DNA of 64,000 bases from JAHEJJ01 sp965212205 (GCA_965212205.1 CBDBUX010000011.1:806001-870000), one strand, 5' to 3'. Positions 41,186-49,622 are shown, numbered from the stretch's first letter. Made by a program: numbers and translations. Notes: a model not told the origin generated them from the sequence alone.

Positions 41186-43296
41186 AGCTTTTCTCCTATT
41201 ATTTCCTCTTCCATCATTTGATCTTCCTTATGTTCGGCATGATGTCCACTTCTCACTATCGGGATTCTTATCATTATTTTTGTTCCCTGCCCCGGGCTGC
41301 TTTCCAATTCCCACGACCCATTTATCTTCGAGATCCTTGAATTGATGTTTTTATGGCCAATTCCCTTTTTGACTTTCTTTGAATCGAACCCAACGCCATT
41401 ATCTTCAAGACGTACTAAAATATTGCTTTCATCTCCTTCGAAATTAAGCTTAATTAAGCTTGCATCGGAATATTTAACACAGTTCTGTAACCCTTCCTGT
41501 ATGATCCGGTATAAATTGATCTTGATCTCGCCACTGAGATCATCCCAATCCATATCCTGATCATAGGTGAATTCACAATTGATCTCCGAGGCCTGTTGAA
41601 TGGTTTCGGCAAGGTCGCGGATCGAGATCATAAAATTATGGAATTTTTGATAGGCGGCATCGCTTAGTTCGTGAGAGATGGTGCGTATCTCTTCCTGCAC
41701 TTCCTGTAGCTTTTCAATAGCCTGCGATCGCATAGAAATAGCGGTATCATCACTTTTTTTGTTGAGCCCCAGCAATACCATCCGAACCCCGTTCATTTGC
41801 CCAAGCACACCGTCGTGCAATTCCTCAGAAATGCGCTTTTGCTCATCGTGCTTTCCTTCTTCTACTTTTTGATTCGTGGTCAGCATCAGATCGAAGATTT
41901 CCTGGTTAGCTTTTTGTTGTTGTTGTTCGAAGCGAAGCCTTTGGTTTTTTACACGTTGGTAGATAATGATAAGGAGTGCGATGGCCAGAAGGAAAACCCC
42001 GGTGGCAATGCTGATCCATAATTGTCGTTGCCTGGCCAGCAAAACATTCTCGGCGATAAACTCATCGGTTTCGAACTGGATACGTGCAAATTTGTCGCGC
42101 AGTTTGCGCTCCTGTAACATTAGGCTATCGTTCAGCTCTACATAAGCATCGGAGTATACAATCGCATTTTCTGGGTCTATTTTAGGAAGTAAAAGATAGG
42201 TGAGCAGCAATCTTTTATTATTATCACTTTGCCTGGCATAATCGATAGTCAAATTAGCATGATGAAAGGCTTTTTCGGAGTCTCCTGATCTAAGATAATA
42301 GTCGGCCAGCATATAGTGATTGAGCCCTAACCCCTCCAGATCACCAATACTATCCCTTATTTTTAAGCCCTCAAACAACTGTTCTTTTACATTAGTGGTA
42401 TCCCCGCTTCTTAGTCGGCTATAGGCCAGATTGGTCAACGTCCTGGGATAGGATCCCGGACTTATTTCCCTTAGTCTCTCAACGCCAAGCGCCTTCTCAT
42501 AAAGCGGGATCGCCTTTTCATATATTCCGCGATCTGCAAACAGATTGCCTTTGTTGTTGTTCATCACATGTACACTGTAGTATGCAGAATCGAGATTTTC
42601 AGCGTAGGTATCGGCCTGATCGAAGTAGTCAAGCGCACGGTCGTACTCCTCCAATGCTCCGGATACAATAGCAAGAAGGTTGTAAGATTTAAACAATTGA
42701 TCATCGGCTTGCATTGGTTTAAATAACCTTATAGCATTAATGATCCTGTTTTCGCTGCCGGCGTAGTCTTTAATGTCGGATTGTAAGTTCGCCATATTTA
42801 AAAGCATCCGCCCTCTCAAAAAATCTTCGTTCAGGGAGGTATAAATGTTATAAGCTTCCACGTAATAATAGTAGGCACTATCTAATACGAAGTGGTTCTT
42901 ATAAAATGTAGCCATATCCCAATGGATTTCGGCCAAAGCCATGGAATCGCCTGTGGCGGCCGCTAATTTCAAGGCCTTTTCTGAGGTATCCCTAAAATTA
43001 AGGGAATCTCTATTTCGCAGGTATCGAAGTGAAATCTGTGAATAATACTTCAGTTTCAGGCTATCCTTCGGATGTAGGTCGGCGGCTTTAACGGCCTTAT
43101 TCAGCCAGGCTTTCTGTTCCTGAGTTGTATAATGAGAATCCTGACTCCTTTCTATCCAGGCCAGGATACTATCGTTCTCCGCCGTTGCGCTCTCAGGCAC
43201 AATGTTTGACTTTTGCTGCATACATCCAGCGAGGAAAATGAGCAAAAAAATACTGAGTAGAAATAGGGATAAATACTTTGATTCGGATTTGGCCAT
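41182..43296 (-). CDS. TPR-containing sensor histidine kinase (HisKA_3 type)
   Basis: A 704-residue sensor with a lipoprotein-like signal (IFLAGC near 25), then about 370 residues of tetratricopeptide repeats outside the membrane (for example LAEIHWDMATFYKN; RMLLNMANLQSDIKD; ALDYFDQADTYAENL), one transmembrane helix of about 427-447, a coiled linker rich in Gln, and a kinase domain with the phospho-His in ISEELHDGVLGQMNG and ATPase motifs IIQEGLQNCVKYS and LEDNGVGFD. This NarX/LiaS-like layout is typical of Bacteroidota. It is coupled to its response regulator by a 4-bp overlap. Confidence 0.9.
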   Translation of the reverse strand: MAKSESKYLSLFLLSIFLLIFLAGCMQQKSNIVPESATAENDSILAWIERSQDSHYTTQEQKAWLNKAVKAADLHPKDSLKLKYYSQISLRYLRNRDSLNFRDTSEKALKLAAATGDSMALAEIHWDMATFYKNHFVLDSAYYYYVEAYNIYTSLNEDFLRGRMLLNMANLQSDIKDYAGSENRIINAIRLFKPMQADDQLFKSYNLLAIVSGALEEYDRALDYFDQADTYAENLDSAYYSVHVMNNNKGNLFADRGIYEKAIPLYEKALGVERLREISPGSYPRTLTNLAYSRLRSGDTTNVKEQLFEGLKIRDSIGDLEGLGLNHYMLADYYLRSGDSEKAFHHANLTIDYARQSDNNKRLLLTYLLLPKIDPENAIVYSDAYVELNDSLMLQERKLRDKFARIQFETDEFIAENVLLARQRQLWISIATGVFLLAIALLIIIYQRVKNQRLRFEQQQQKANQEIFDLMLTTNQKVEEGKHDEQKRISEELHDGVLGQMNGVRMVLLGLNKKSDDTAISMRSQAIEKLQEVQEEIRTISHELSDAAYQKFHNFMISIRDLAETIQQASEINCEFTYDQDMDWDDLSGEIKINLYRIIQEGLQNCVKYSDASLIKLNFEGDESNILVRLEDNGVGFDSKKVKKGIGHKNINSRISKINGSWELESSPGQGTKIMIRIPIVRSGHHAEHKEDQMMEEEIIGEKL

Positions 43297-43306
43297 AAAA
43301 CCAAAT

Positions 43307-43344
43307 TAAAAAAAAAGAGCCCTAAAACCACAGTTCCAAGGCTC
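43307..43344 (-). terminator. Terminator after the repeat lipoprotein gene
   Basis: On the minus strand GAGCC (43344-43340) pairs with GGCTC (43321-43317), followed by a run of Ts (plus-strand A-run 43307-43316). It separates the repeat gene from the sensor kinase gene, whose start is at 43296. Confidence 0.7.
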
Positions 43345-43351
43345 AATTATT

Positions 43352-43675
43352 TTATTTAAATATCTTATTAACTCTGACGGTCATCGGAAGGACTATCATC
43401 ACCATCTGTGGATTGCCGGTCATCGGACTTGGACTGTCATCTCCATCTGTGGATTGCCGGTCATCGGAAGGACTATCATCTCCATCTGTGGACTGCCGGT
43501 CATCACTTGGACTGTCATCTCCATCTGTAGACTGTCTGTCGTCGGAAGGACTATCATCCCCATCCGTGGCATTAAATTCATATAATGCCTGTTCTTCGGT
43601 AATATCTTCCGACTGGCATGATATCATGCCGAGGCAGAAAAGGAAAATTGTGGTAATACTCAAAAGTTTCTTCAT
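43352..43675 (-). CDS. Repeat-containing lipoprotein with internal frameshift
   Basis: A small exported lipoprotein: signal MKKLLSITTIFLFCLGMISC, then a short linker and 13-residue repeats of TDGDDSPSDDRQS. Three repeats are intact; in the fourth, a 2-nt insertion (extra GG on the plus strand near 43425-43426) shifts the frame, so the protein ends with an unrelated tail (PMTGNPQMVMIV...) and stops at 43352. Restoring the frame continues the repeats to five units and reaches an in-frame TAA at 43368-43370. Acidic Asp/Ser-rich repeats could bind cations, but no function is established. The repeat may be variable, or the insertion a sequencing error. Confidence 0.75.
   Translation of the reverse strand: MKKLLSITTIFLFCLGMISCQSEDITEEQALYEFNATDGDDSPSDDRQSTDGDDSPSDDRQSTDGDDSPSDDRQSTDGDDSPSPMTGNPQMVMIVLPMTVRVNKIFK
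43371..43567 (-). repeat. Five tandem 39-bp repeats (one of 41 bp)
   Basis: Units span 43529-43567, 43490-43528, 43451-43489, 43410-43450 and 43371-43409 in coding order. Four are 39 bp and the fourth is 41 bp. Units 1, 3 and 5 use TCC and unit 2 uses AGT at the same serine codon; unit 4 has AGTCC, as if joined from both types. Confidence 0.92.
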
Positions 43676-43812
43676 CGCTCAAAGGTTTTTGGTTTATGTA
43701 TTGATCTCTTGACTAAACTAAACAGGAAGCCAGTATCGTATTGTGCGGAATAAGAAATATTAGTAAAACACCCTTTTTTGTGAGTATTACTGCAGTGTTT
43801 ATAAGAATTTAC

Positions 43813-44547
43813 TTAATTAAGTGTGGAAATTGTGTTCTTTGAAAGCAGCTTTTTGAGGTCGTCTATATTTTCTCGATAAGTTTTCGAGAAGGGTAGTTGT
43901 GTATTATTTGAAGATTTCAAGGCACAAATCGATTTGCCATAATTGATTCGTGAGACAAAGTTCATATTGATAATATAACTCTGGTGAACCCTGATAAAAT
44001 TGCTTGGCAACTTGCTTTCAAAGGTTTTTAGCGTCTTAAATGCACTGATGGTGCTACCGTCTTTCATATAGAAATCAGTGGTGTTATTATCGGCTTTAAG
44101 ATAAAGGATCTCATCGGTATCCACATATTGAAAATCCTTGTATGATTTCAAACAAATGGTCTGTGGCTCCCGTTCAACTGGAATTTGCTTAAACAATTTC
44201 ATCACGGTTTTCCGGATGTCGAATTCGTTATAAGGAAGTAGCCAGTAATCAAAAAAATTATTCTTGATCGCCTCATAGGCATAGCGTTCCGAATTGGATA
44301 TACCGATGAGAATAGGTATTTCTTTTACGTATTGGTATAACTCCGTGATCATATGGAAATAATCTACCGCCTTATCGTTCAGGTGGATAAAAACAATATC
44401 AGGAAGATGTTTTAAAATGGTATTCAGCCCCTCCGTACTATCGCTGGCCCGACCCAAATAAGTAAAATCCCCATACTCTTCCAGGTAGCTCTGAAGGTGT
44501 ATGTTCGATTTAAAATTCGAGTCTATGACGGTATAAGAATACTCCAT
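43813..44547 (-). CDS. LytTR-family regulator with atypical receiver domain
   Basis: A 244-residue regulator. The N-terminal receiver-like domain (1-120) has the early acidic residue (VIDSN) but reads DIVFIHLND where the phospho-acceptor Asp is expected, placing His55 at that site; the conserved Lys is also not evident (YWLLPYN). The C-terminal LytTR DNA-binding domain (about 145-240) has EILYLKADNNTTDFYMKDG and FIRVHQSYIINMNFVSRI. It probably binds DNA without standard phosphorylation. It lies 137 bp upstream of the repeat lipoprotein gene on the same strand; no LytS-type kinase is adjacent. Confidence 0.87.
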   Translation of the reverse strand: MEYSYTVIDSNFKSNIHLQSYLEEYGDFTYLGRASDSTEGLNTILKHLPDIVFIHLNDKAVDYFHMITELYQYVKEIPILIGISNSERYAYEAIKNNFFDYWLLPYNEFDIRKTVMKLFKQIPVEREPQTICLKSYKDFQYVDTDEILYLKADNNTTDFYMKDGSTISAFKTLKTFESKLPSNFIRVHQSYIINMNFVSRINYGKSICALKSSNNTQLPFSKTYRENIDDLKKLLSKNTISTLN

Positions 44548-44654
44548 CTTGGGTATTTGGGTACAAAGTAGTAATCCTTCCCGAATTATTACTGTGTATT
44601 TACCATAGAATATTTATGGTTTTATGCTATAACATACTGAAAATCAATGTATTT

Positions 44655-44670
44655 GAAGGAATTTTCCTTC
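44655..44670. promoter_or_regulatory. Inverted repeat upstream of the LytTR gene
   Basis: GAAGGAATTTTCCTTC has 7-bp arms (GAAGGAA / TTCCTTC) around TT. It lies between the beta-helix lipoprotein stop and the LytTR start, about 110 bp from the latter. A second small inverted repeat (ACCATA-N7-TATGGT) is at 44602-44620. There is no T-run, so operator is more likely than terminator. Confidence 0.35.
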
Positions 44671-44694
44671 ATTTACTATAAGCAAAGTAGTTGT

Positions 44695-46236
44695 CTACTG
44701 ATCAATGGTATATTCGAATGCGCCTAAATCCGGATCTGGATTGCGATCGATTCCGAGGATGTCTAATGGGACCCTTAAGGCCGTCTCAATGTTGGCGGTA
44801 TCACGAGCGACCGACTCTGGCCCTAGCTGAAAATCGTTCCGGGCGGTGTTCAGGAAGTCCGGATCTTCATTCAAGATGATGTTATTGTAATAAAGGTCGT
44901 TTTCAAAATCATATAAGGGGTCATTTTCAGTTACTCCGCCAACATCGCTGAATTTTAATAAGACATCTGAGATATTGAAATTGAATGGAACACTTTCATC
45001 TGCACTTAGGCCGAGTTCTCTGGAAGTATTTCCAAATATTATACAATTAGAAAACACTGCATTTTCCAGGGGCCTGACTACAAGTTCCCCCGCAGCAGTG
45101 CTGCCAAAATTACTCAGTTGCAAAGCAGATCCGGTCCTAAAACTGCCACTCCAGTAATTGGCAAAAGTACAGTGTAAGAACTCATAATTTCCGCCTATGT
45201 CGCATAGGAGGGAAGCTTCACCAGCATTGCCTAATACTAAATTCTCAGCTTCTATCCCGGCATCGCGCCCCCAGAAGTTTACCGTACCACTGTTATAAAT
45301 CTGGCTGTTTTGTATTGTTAAGGTGGGTTCGGAACCCATTCGGCCTTCCACAAGCAGACCGACCGTCGCATTTTTAATGGTGCAGTGGTTTATTTGAGAG
45401 TTGAGACTGCCCTGGGCCAGCCATAATGTACCCCATTGCCCTGCAACTTCCGAAAATTCGGGTTCCAGCCGATCACCCTCCAGAATTACTTCGTTCTCCA
45501 TCGCTACCTGGTCAGTGCTTAGTGTACCATTGATATTAATGCTTGCGCCATCCCCTACTAAAATACCCGAATCTTTATGAAAGTGGATCCGCGAACCGGC
45601 TTCCACCTTGAGCGTATCGTTCTCATCTACTGCGGCATAGCCATATATCACATATGGTTTTTCCCGTGTAAAATCTAATTGGCTATCTGCAAGGATAAAT
45701 CCTTCTACCTCGATTGGGTTCCCTTCAGGATCCAAACCGATTACAATAGTTTCCCTGGAACCATCGGCTAAAACAGAAGGAAAAAGAAAGATGGCATCTT
45801 TTATCAAAGTCACCAGAGGGATGCGCTGCTCTGAAGTACTGCTTACAAATTGGAGAACATCGGTATATAAAAATTCATTTTGATTAATCTGAGCGATGTC
45901 GAATGTTGTTTCTATAAAGATGAAAATACTGTCGCGAGCCATAATCGTCACATCTTCGAATATTTTTCCGGCTTCTCCATCTACATTTAATCGATAATTG
46001 CTGCTGAGCCCTTGTTCGAGTTGAACATTGGGTATAAGGATGTCATCGCCGGTTCTGTTATACACCTTGAGCGTATAGGTGCTACTGCCAATATTGGTAA
46101 AAACCGTATCAAGATATACCGTATCCTTAGAGAATTCTAATCTTCCGGCACTTTCACGGTACTGAAAATCCTTGCGGCACGACCCGCAGTACGCCAGAAG
46201 AATTAGCAGGACTAAATTGATAATATATCGATACAA
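44695..46236 (-). CDS. Predicted beta-helix lipoprotein
   Basis: A 513-residue exported protein with a lipoprotein-type signal (LLILLAYCGSC). An N-terminal beta-sandwich-like part (TVFTNIGSSTYTLKVYNRTG) is followed by a region with parallel beta-helix character (repeated short strands such as INHCTIKNATVGLLVEGR, LTIQNSQIYNSGTVNFWG, NYEFLHCTFANYWSG, AVFSNCIIFGN), and ends with the PDPDLGAFEY segment common in such proteins. Beta-helix proteins often bind or cleave polysaccharides, but no catalytic residue is assigned here. The downstream neighbour is the LytTR gene; upstream is a thioesterase gene. Confidence 0.82.
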   Translation of the reverse strand: MYRYIINLVLLILLAYCGSCRKDFQYRESAGRLEFSKDTVYLDTVFTNIGSSTYTLKVYNRTGDDILIPNVQLEQGLSSNYRLNVDGEAGKIFEDVTIMARDSIFIFIETTFDIAQINQNEFLYTDVLQFVSSTSEQRIPLVTLIKDAIFLFPSVLADGSRETIVIGLDPEGNPIEVEGFILADSQLDFTREKPYVIYGYAAVDENDTLKVEAGSRIHFHKDSGILVGDGASININGTLSTDQVAMENEVILEGDRLEPEFSEVAGQWGTLWLAQGSLNSQINHCTIKNATVGLLVEGRMGSEPTLTIQNSQIYNSGTVNFWGRDAGIEAENLVLGNAGEASLLCDIGGNYEFLHCTFANYWSGSFRTGSALQLSNFGSTAAGELVVRPLENAVFSNCIIFGNTSRELGLSADESVPFNFNISDVLLKFSDVGGVTENDPLYDFENDLYYNNIILNEDPDFLNTARNDFQLGPESVARDTANIETALRVPLDILGIDRNPDPDLGAFEYTIDQ

Positions 46237-46251
46237 GACTTGGCGAAGGTT

Positions 46252-46650
46252 TTAAGGATTAATCTCAAATAGAGAACGTATTTCTTCGGAAATTCGCATA
46301 GGTTTCAATTGGGTAGCACTAAGCAAACACCATTCGGTCTTGGATTCTACCAATAATGAATCGGTATCTCCATGTCTCATCTCCACCGCCCTGACCGAAA
46401 TCGCACCTCTTGTCTCCGCTATAAAGGTTCTGATCTTTATGGTATCTCCTAATCGGGCCTGACCCCTGTACTGAACATAATGGCTCACTACCACCCAGAC
46501 AACCTCATTTTTAATTCGCTCTGAGACGCGTTTTTCCCAATGCTCTTTGGAGATCTCCTGAATCCATTCTATATATCGAACATTGTTTACATGTTGTAAC
46601 TGATCGAGGTCGTGTTGCTCTACAGTAATGGATTTTTCAAAAATATCCAT
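46252..46650 (-). CDS. Acyl-CoA thioesterase, 4HBT (hotdog) family
   Basis: A 132-residue hotdog-fold thioesterase that hydrolyses acyl-CoA or a similar thioester. It starts at ATG 46650 (MDIFEKSITVEQHDLDQLQHVNN), one base after the stop of the preceding gene (the stop and start are separated by a single base); the longer frame from 46755 overlaps that gene and lacks similarity. The DLDQLQHVNNVRYIEWI segment holds the family's Asp and conserved Asn, and a second conserved segment is SVRAVEMRHGDTDSLLVESKTEWC. Substrate unknown. Probably coexpressed with the cyclotransferase. Confidence 0.9.
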   Translation of the reverse strand: MDIFEKSITVEQHDLDQLQHVNNVRYIEWIQEISKEHWEKRVSERIKNEVVWVVVSHYVQYRGQARLGDTIKIRTFIAETRGAISVRAVEMRHGDTDSLLVESKTEWCLLSATQLKPMRISEEIRSLFEINP

Positions 46651-46651
46651 A

Positions 46652-47692
46652 TCATTTCTCCATAATTCTGATCTCGAATATCTTGTCCCAGTTTTTTCCG
46701 GTAACGAAGAAAGTCTTTCGCTCAGGATGATACGCAATGCCATTGAGAACGTCAAGATCTTTATGTTGCTTAACTTTTTGCTTTAAACCACCTAAATTTA
46801 CCACTCCTTCAATGGCTCCGGATTGTGCATTGATGATCATCATACTTTCCTTCTGCCAAACATTGGCATAGATCTTACCCTCCACATATTCGAGTTCGTT
46901 AGCCTTGTTAAAAAGCGATTTATCGGTGACGATCTGAATATAGTCTTCTTCGACCAATGTTTTCGGATCGAGGATCCAGATTTTTTCGGTGCCGTCGCTC
47001 TTATAGATTTTGGAGCCATCGTTGCAAAGCCCCCAACCCTCCTGGCTTTTGCCGTATTGAAAGCTATCTAAACGCTCCAGGGTTTCTGCGTTGTAAACAA
47101 AACCGGTGTTACTTTTCCAGGTGAGTTGGTAGATCTTGTTATCCATCGCAGTAATTCCTTCACCAAAGTAGTTGTAATCCAGGTCGACACTCACCAATGC
47201 CTCCCCGGTTTCCAATTTAATCCTTTTCAAAGACGACTTTCCTTTCTGCCCGGTACCCTCATAGAGAAATCCATTATAAAATTCCAGACCCTGAGTGAAG
47301 GCTTCAATGTCGTGAGGAAATTCACCGATAATCTCGTAGGTATAAAGCTTTGGTGGTGTATCGGAAAGTATCCGGATCTTCTTGCTCAGCTCGGCCGAAT
47401 TTTCACCATATTCTACCACCGCCTTCAATTCCTTTTTACCCAACCGGTCTGTCGTTAGAGTGATCTTATCATTCTCCCGAGGTAAAATTTTTCCGTCTAT
47501 ACTGTAGGTCACCTTATCCGGGACGATATCTTTTCTGGATTTAACACTCAGCCCGATCACCTGATTATTTTTGAATTCACTTTTGTTACCCTCAATCTCA
47601 ATACTGAATAATTTGGCCGGATTCGATTCACCACCGCAAGCAAGAAATAAGAGGGTAAGACAACTGAAAACGAAGAATTTAGTAAGATCCAT
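46652..47692 (-). CDS. Glutaminyl-peptide cyclotransferase lipoprotein
   Basis: A 346-residue exported lipoprotein (signal MDLTKFFVFSCLTLLFLAC) of the plant-type glutamine cyclotransferase family, which converts N-terminal Gln of proteins to pyroglutamate. Characteristic segments: FTQGLEFYNGFLYEGTGQKGKS (near 127), YFGEGITAMDNKIYQLTWKS (near 163), SQEGWGLCNDG (near 200), and NELEYVEGKIYANVWQ with LNGIAYHPERKTFFVTGKNW at the end. It fits exported proteins processed to N-terminal Gln in this phylum. It precedes the thioesterase gene on the same strand. Confidence 0.92.
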   Translation of the reverse strand: MDLTKFFVFSCLTLLFLACGGESNPAKLFSIEIEGNKSEFKNNQVIGLSVKSRKDIVPDKVTYSIDGKILPRENDKITLTTDRLGKKELKAVVEYGENSAELSKKIRILSDTPPKLYTYEIIGEFPHDIEAFTQGLEFYNGFLYEGTGQKGKSSLKRIKLETGEALVSVDLDYNYFGEGITAMDNKIYQLTWKSNTGFVYNAETLERLDSFQYGKSQEGWGLCNDGSKIYKSDGTEKIWILDPKTLVEEDYIQIVTDKSLFNKANELEYVEGKIYANVWQKESMMIINAQSGAIEGVVNLGGLKQKVKQHKDLDVLNGIAYHPERKTFFVTGKNWDKIFEIRIMEK

Positions 47693-47865
47693 CTTTGCTG
47701 AATTATGAATTAAACCTGTTAATGGTATCAGATGACTAAATTAATCATGTGTGCCGACAAATGACACCTATTGATAAATTTTTATGATTTACCACAGCAG
47801 CCAATTCTGCCGTATTAAATAATTCGAATTTTTAGCTGTTCCCTGATCAAAAAAATAGCTCAGTA

Positions 47866-47900
47866 TTTGAGGTGTACAACTGCTAAAGGTCGTATATTTG
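47866..47900 (+). promoter_or_regulatory. Promoter of the SRP RNA gene
   Basis: TTTG at 47866-47869 and TATATTTG at 47893-47900 (exact TAnnTTTG match) are 23 bp apart, at the long end of the known spacing. The box ends 4 bp before the start of the SRP RNA stem. Confidence 0.6.
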
Positions 47901-47904
47901 CATG

Positions 47905-48003
47905 AGGCAAGTCCTACGCGACCAGCTCCTGCAGAATCCCCCAGGGTGGGAACGCAGCAAGGGTATGCGGTCGTAGCGGTGCGACGTAGGTAGCTTGCCT
48001 TTT
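47905..48003 (+). ncRNA. ffs: Signal recognition particle RNA (4.5S, small bacterial type)
   Basis: About 97 nt that folds as a long hairpin: terminal AGGCAAG (47905-47911) pairs with CTTGCCT (47994-48000), followed by a T-run (48001-48006) that can end transcription. The apical part reads CAGGGTGGGAACGCAGCAAGGG, the SRP core with its GGAA-type tetraloop and the AGCA/AAGG internal loop bound by Ffh. It guides membrane proteins to the translocon. It is expressed from its own promoter and lies between glutaminyl cyclase and an SDR gene. The antisense ORF across it is not real. Confidence 0.92.
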
Positions 48004-48068
48004 TTTGTACCCTTTTCCGAACGGTATCGATCTGTTCGCTTCCCAATTATTTGATTATTTTAGGCCGT

Positions 48069-48878
48069 ATGGAAAGTCATGTAGTTTTAATTACCGGTGG
48101 ATCTTCGGGTATTGGCCGATCTATCGGAAATCTATTGAAAAGCAAGGGCTTTCGGGTATATGGAAGCACCCGAGATCTCGGCAAATACCAGGATTTCAAC
48201 GATTTTGAACTTGTTCAAATGGACGTTCGCGAGCCCGATACCATTAACGAGGCTATAAAAAGTATTTTGCATAAGGAAGGCAGGATCGATATCCTTGTCA
48301 ATAATGCGGGAGTAGGTATTACCGGACCCCTTGAGGAGATCCCGCGAAAGGAAATTGAAAATAATTTTTCGGTCAATTTCTTTGGCCCCCTGGAAGTGAT
48401 AAAATCGGTATTGCCAGCAATGCGCGATCAGGGATCAGGACTGATCATTAATATTACATCGATTGCCGGATATATGGGATTGCCCTATCGCGGAATCTAT
48501 TCTGCCTCTAAGGGCGCTCTTGAATTGATCACCGAAGCTTTGAGAATGGAAACCAGGGCATTTGGAATACGCATAACCAGTCTGGCTCCTGGAGATTTTG
48601 CAACCAATATTGCTTCTGGTCGATACCATGCTCCTGAATTCGACAATTCTCCCTATAAAGAGACGTACTCGAAATCCCTGGCGATGATGAACCAACACGT
48701 AGACGATGGGGGAGATCCTCAGCTTGTGGCACGGACCGTCTATAAGATCATTCAGCAATCCAGACCACGGGTGCATTACAGGGTGGGGAGCTGGATGCAG
48801 AAAATCTCTGTTACTCTGAAGAGAATCTTGCCCGACAAAGTATTTGAGAAGTTGCTTTTACGTCATTATAAATTGTAG
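48069..48878 (+). CDS. Short-chain dehydrogenase/reductase
   Basis: A 269-residue classical SDR. It starts at ATG 48069 (MESHVVLITGGSSGIGRS), with no convincing start in the longer frame from 48051. The cofactor motif is TGGSSGIG, the catalytic set is NNAG (near 82), Ser in ITSIAGYMG, and YxxxK in YSASKGA (about 150-156). The C-terminal region has LAPGDFATNIA. The family acts on many alcohol/ketone substrates; this one is not assignable. It follows the SRP RNA gene and ends 57 bp before the transaldolase gene, whose promoter overlaps its stop codon. Confidence 0.92.
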   Translation: MESHVVLITGGSSGIGRSIGNLLKSKGFRVYGSTRDLGKYQDFNDFELVQMDVREPDTINEAIKSILHKEGRIDILVNNAGVGITGPLEEIPRKEIENNFSVNFFGPLEVIKSVLPAMRDQGSGLIINITSIAGYMGLPYRGIYSASKGALELITEALRMETRAFGIRITSLAPGDFATNIASGRYHAPEFDNSPYKETYSKSLAMMNQHVDDGGDPQLVARTVYKIIQQSRPRVHYRVGSWMQKISVTLKRILPDKVFEKLLLRHYKL

Positions 48879-48883
48879 TTTTG
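48852..48883 (+). promoter_or_regulatory. Candidate transaldolase promoter
   Basis: TTG at 48852-48854, a 21-bp spacer and TAGTTTTG at 48876-48883 (exact TAnnTTTG match) overlap the SDR stop codon and lie about 50 bp before the transaldolase start. Confidence 0.5.
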
Positions 48884-48934
48884 CGCATCGCAAACTTTTT
48901 ACAAATAAGTCTCAATTTTATATAATAGAGTGCT

Positions 48935-49588
48935 ATGAAATTTTTTATTGATACTGCCAATTTAGATCAGATTAAAGAAGCCCAGGAACTGGGTGTCCTG
49001 GATGGGGTAACTACTAATCCATCACTGATGGCGAAAGAAGGGATTACCGGACACGATAATATCCGCCAGCACTATGTCGATATCTGCAATGTGGTCGACG
49101 GGGATGTATCGGCGGAAGTGATCGCGACTGATTTTGAGGGCATGGTTAAGGAAGGCAAAGAACTGGCAAATCTTCATGAGCAGATAGTGGTGAAAGTACC
49201 GATGATTAAAGACGGTGTTAAAGCCCTGAAATATTTCTCAGATCATGGGATTAAAACCAATTGTACTCTGGTTTTTTCTCCGGGCCAGGCACTCTTGGCG
49301 GCTAAAGCCGGGGCCAACTACGTTTCTCCTTTTCTGGGCCGACTCGATGATATCTCGACAGACGGACTCAATCTGATTGCGGAGATACGCCTTATATATG
49401 ATAATTATGCCTTCGATACGCAAATATTGGCAGCTTCAATCAGGCATACCATGCACGTGATCGATTGTGCAAAATTAGGAGCCGATGTCATGACGGGCCC
49501 ACTCTCATCTATACTAGGTCTGCTGAATCACCCGCTGACCGATATCGGCCTTGAGAAATTCCTTGCAGATTATAAAAAAGGGAATTGA
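48935..49588 (+). CDS. tal: Small transaldolase (transaldolase/FSA family)
   Basis: Transfers a dihydroxyacetone unit between sugars in the pentose phosphate pathway. The 217-residue product is the short decameric type. The Schiff-base lysine is Lys87 in VVKVPM; conserved parts are FIDTANLDQIKEA, GVTTNPSLMAKEG (near 24), and NCTLVFSPGQALLAAKAGA (near 107). Phe133 in SPFLGRLDD is the residue typical of transaldolases, whereas fructose-6-phosphate aldolases have Tyr at this place, so transaldolase activity is preferred. Single gene with its own promoter. Confidence 0.92.
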   Translation: MKFFIDTANLDQIKEAQELGVLDGVTTNPSLMAKEGITGHDNIRQHYVDICNVVDGDVSAEVIATDFEGMVKEGKELANLHEQIVVKVPMIKDGVKALKYFSDHGIKTNCTLVFSPGQALLAAKAGANYVSPFLGRLDDISTDGLNLIAEIRLIYDNYAFDTQILAASIRHTMHVIDCAKLGADVMTGPLSSILGLLNHPLTDIGLEKFLADYKKGN

Positions 49589-49622
49589 TCGCTTAAATCG
49601 ACCTTATAGATACGCGGTTTAA

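Noticed and set aside
43371..43567. Tandem repeats considered as a CRISPR array
   Set aside because: The units are contiguous with no spacers, are in a coding frame and lack adjacent cas genes.
47789..48046. An 85-codon minus-strand frame across the SRP RNA gene
   Set aside because: The sequence forms the conserved SRP RNA hairpin with its own promoter on the plus strand.
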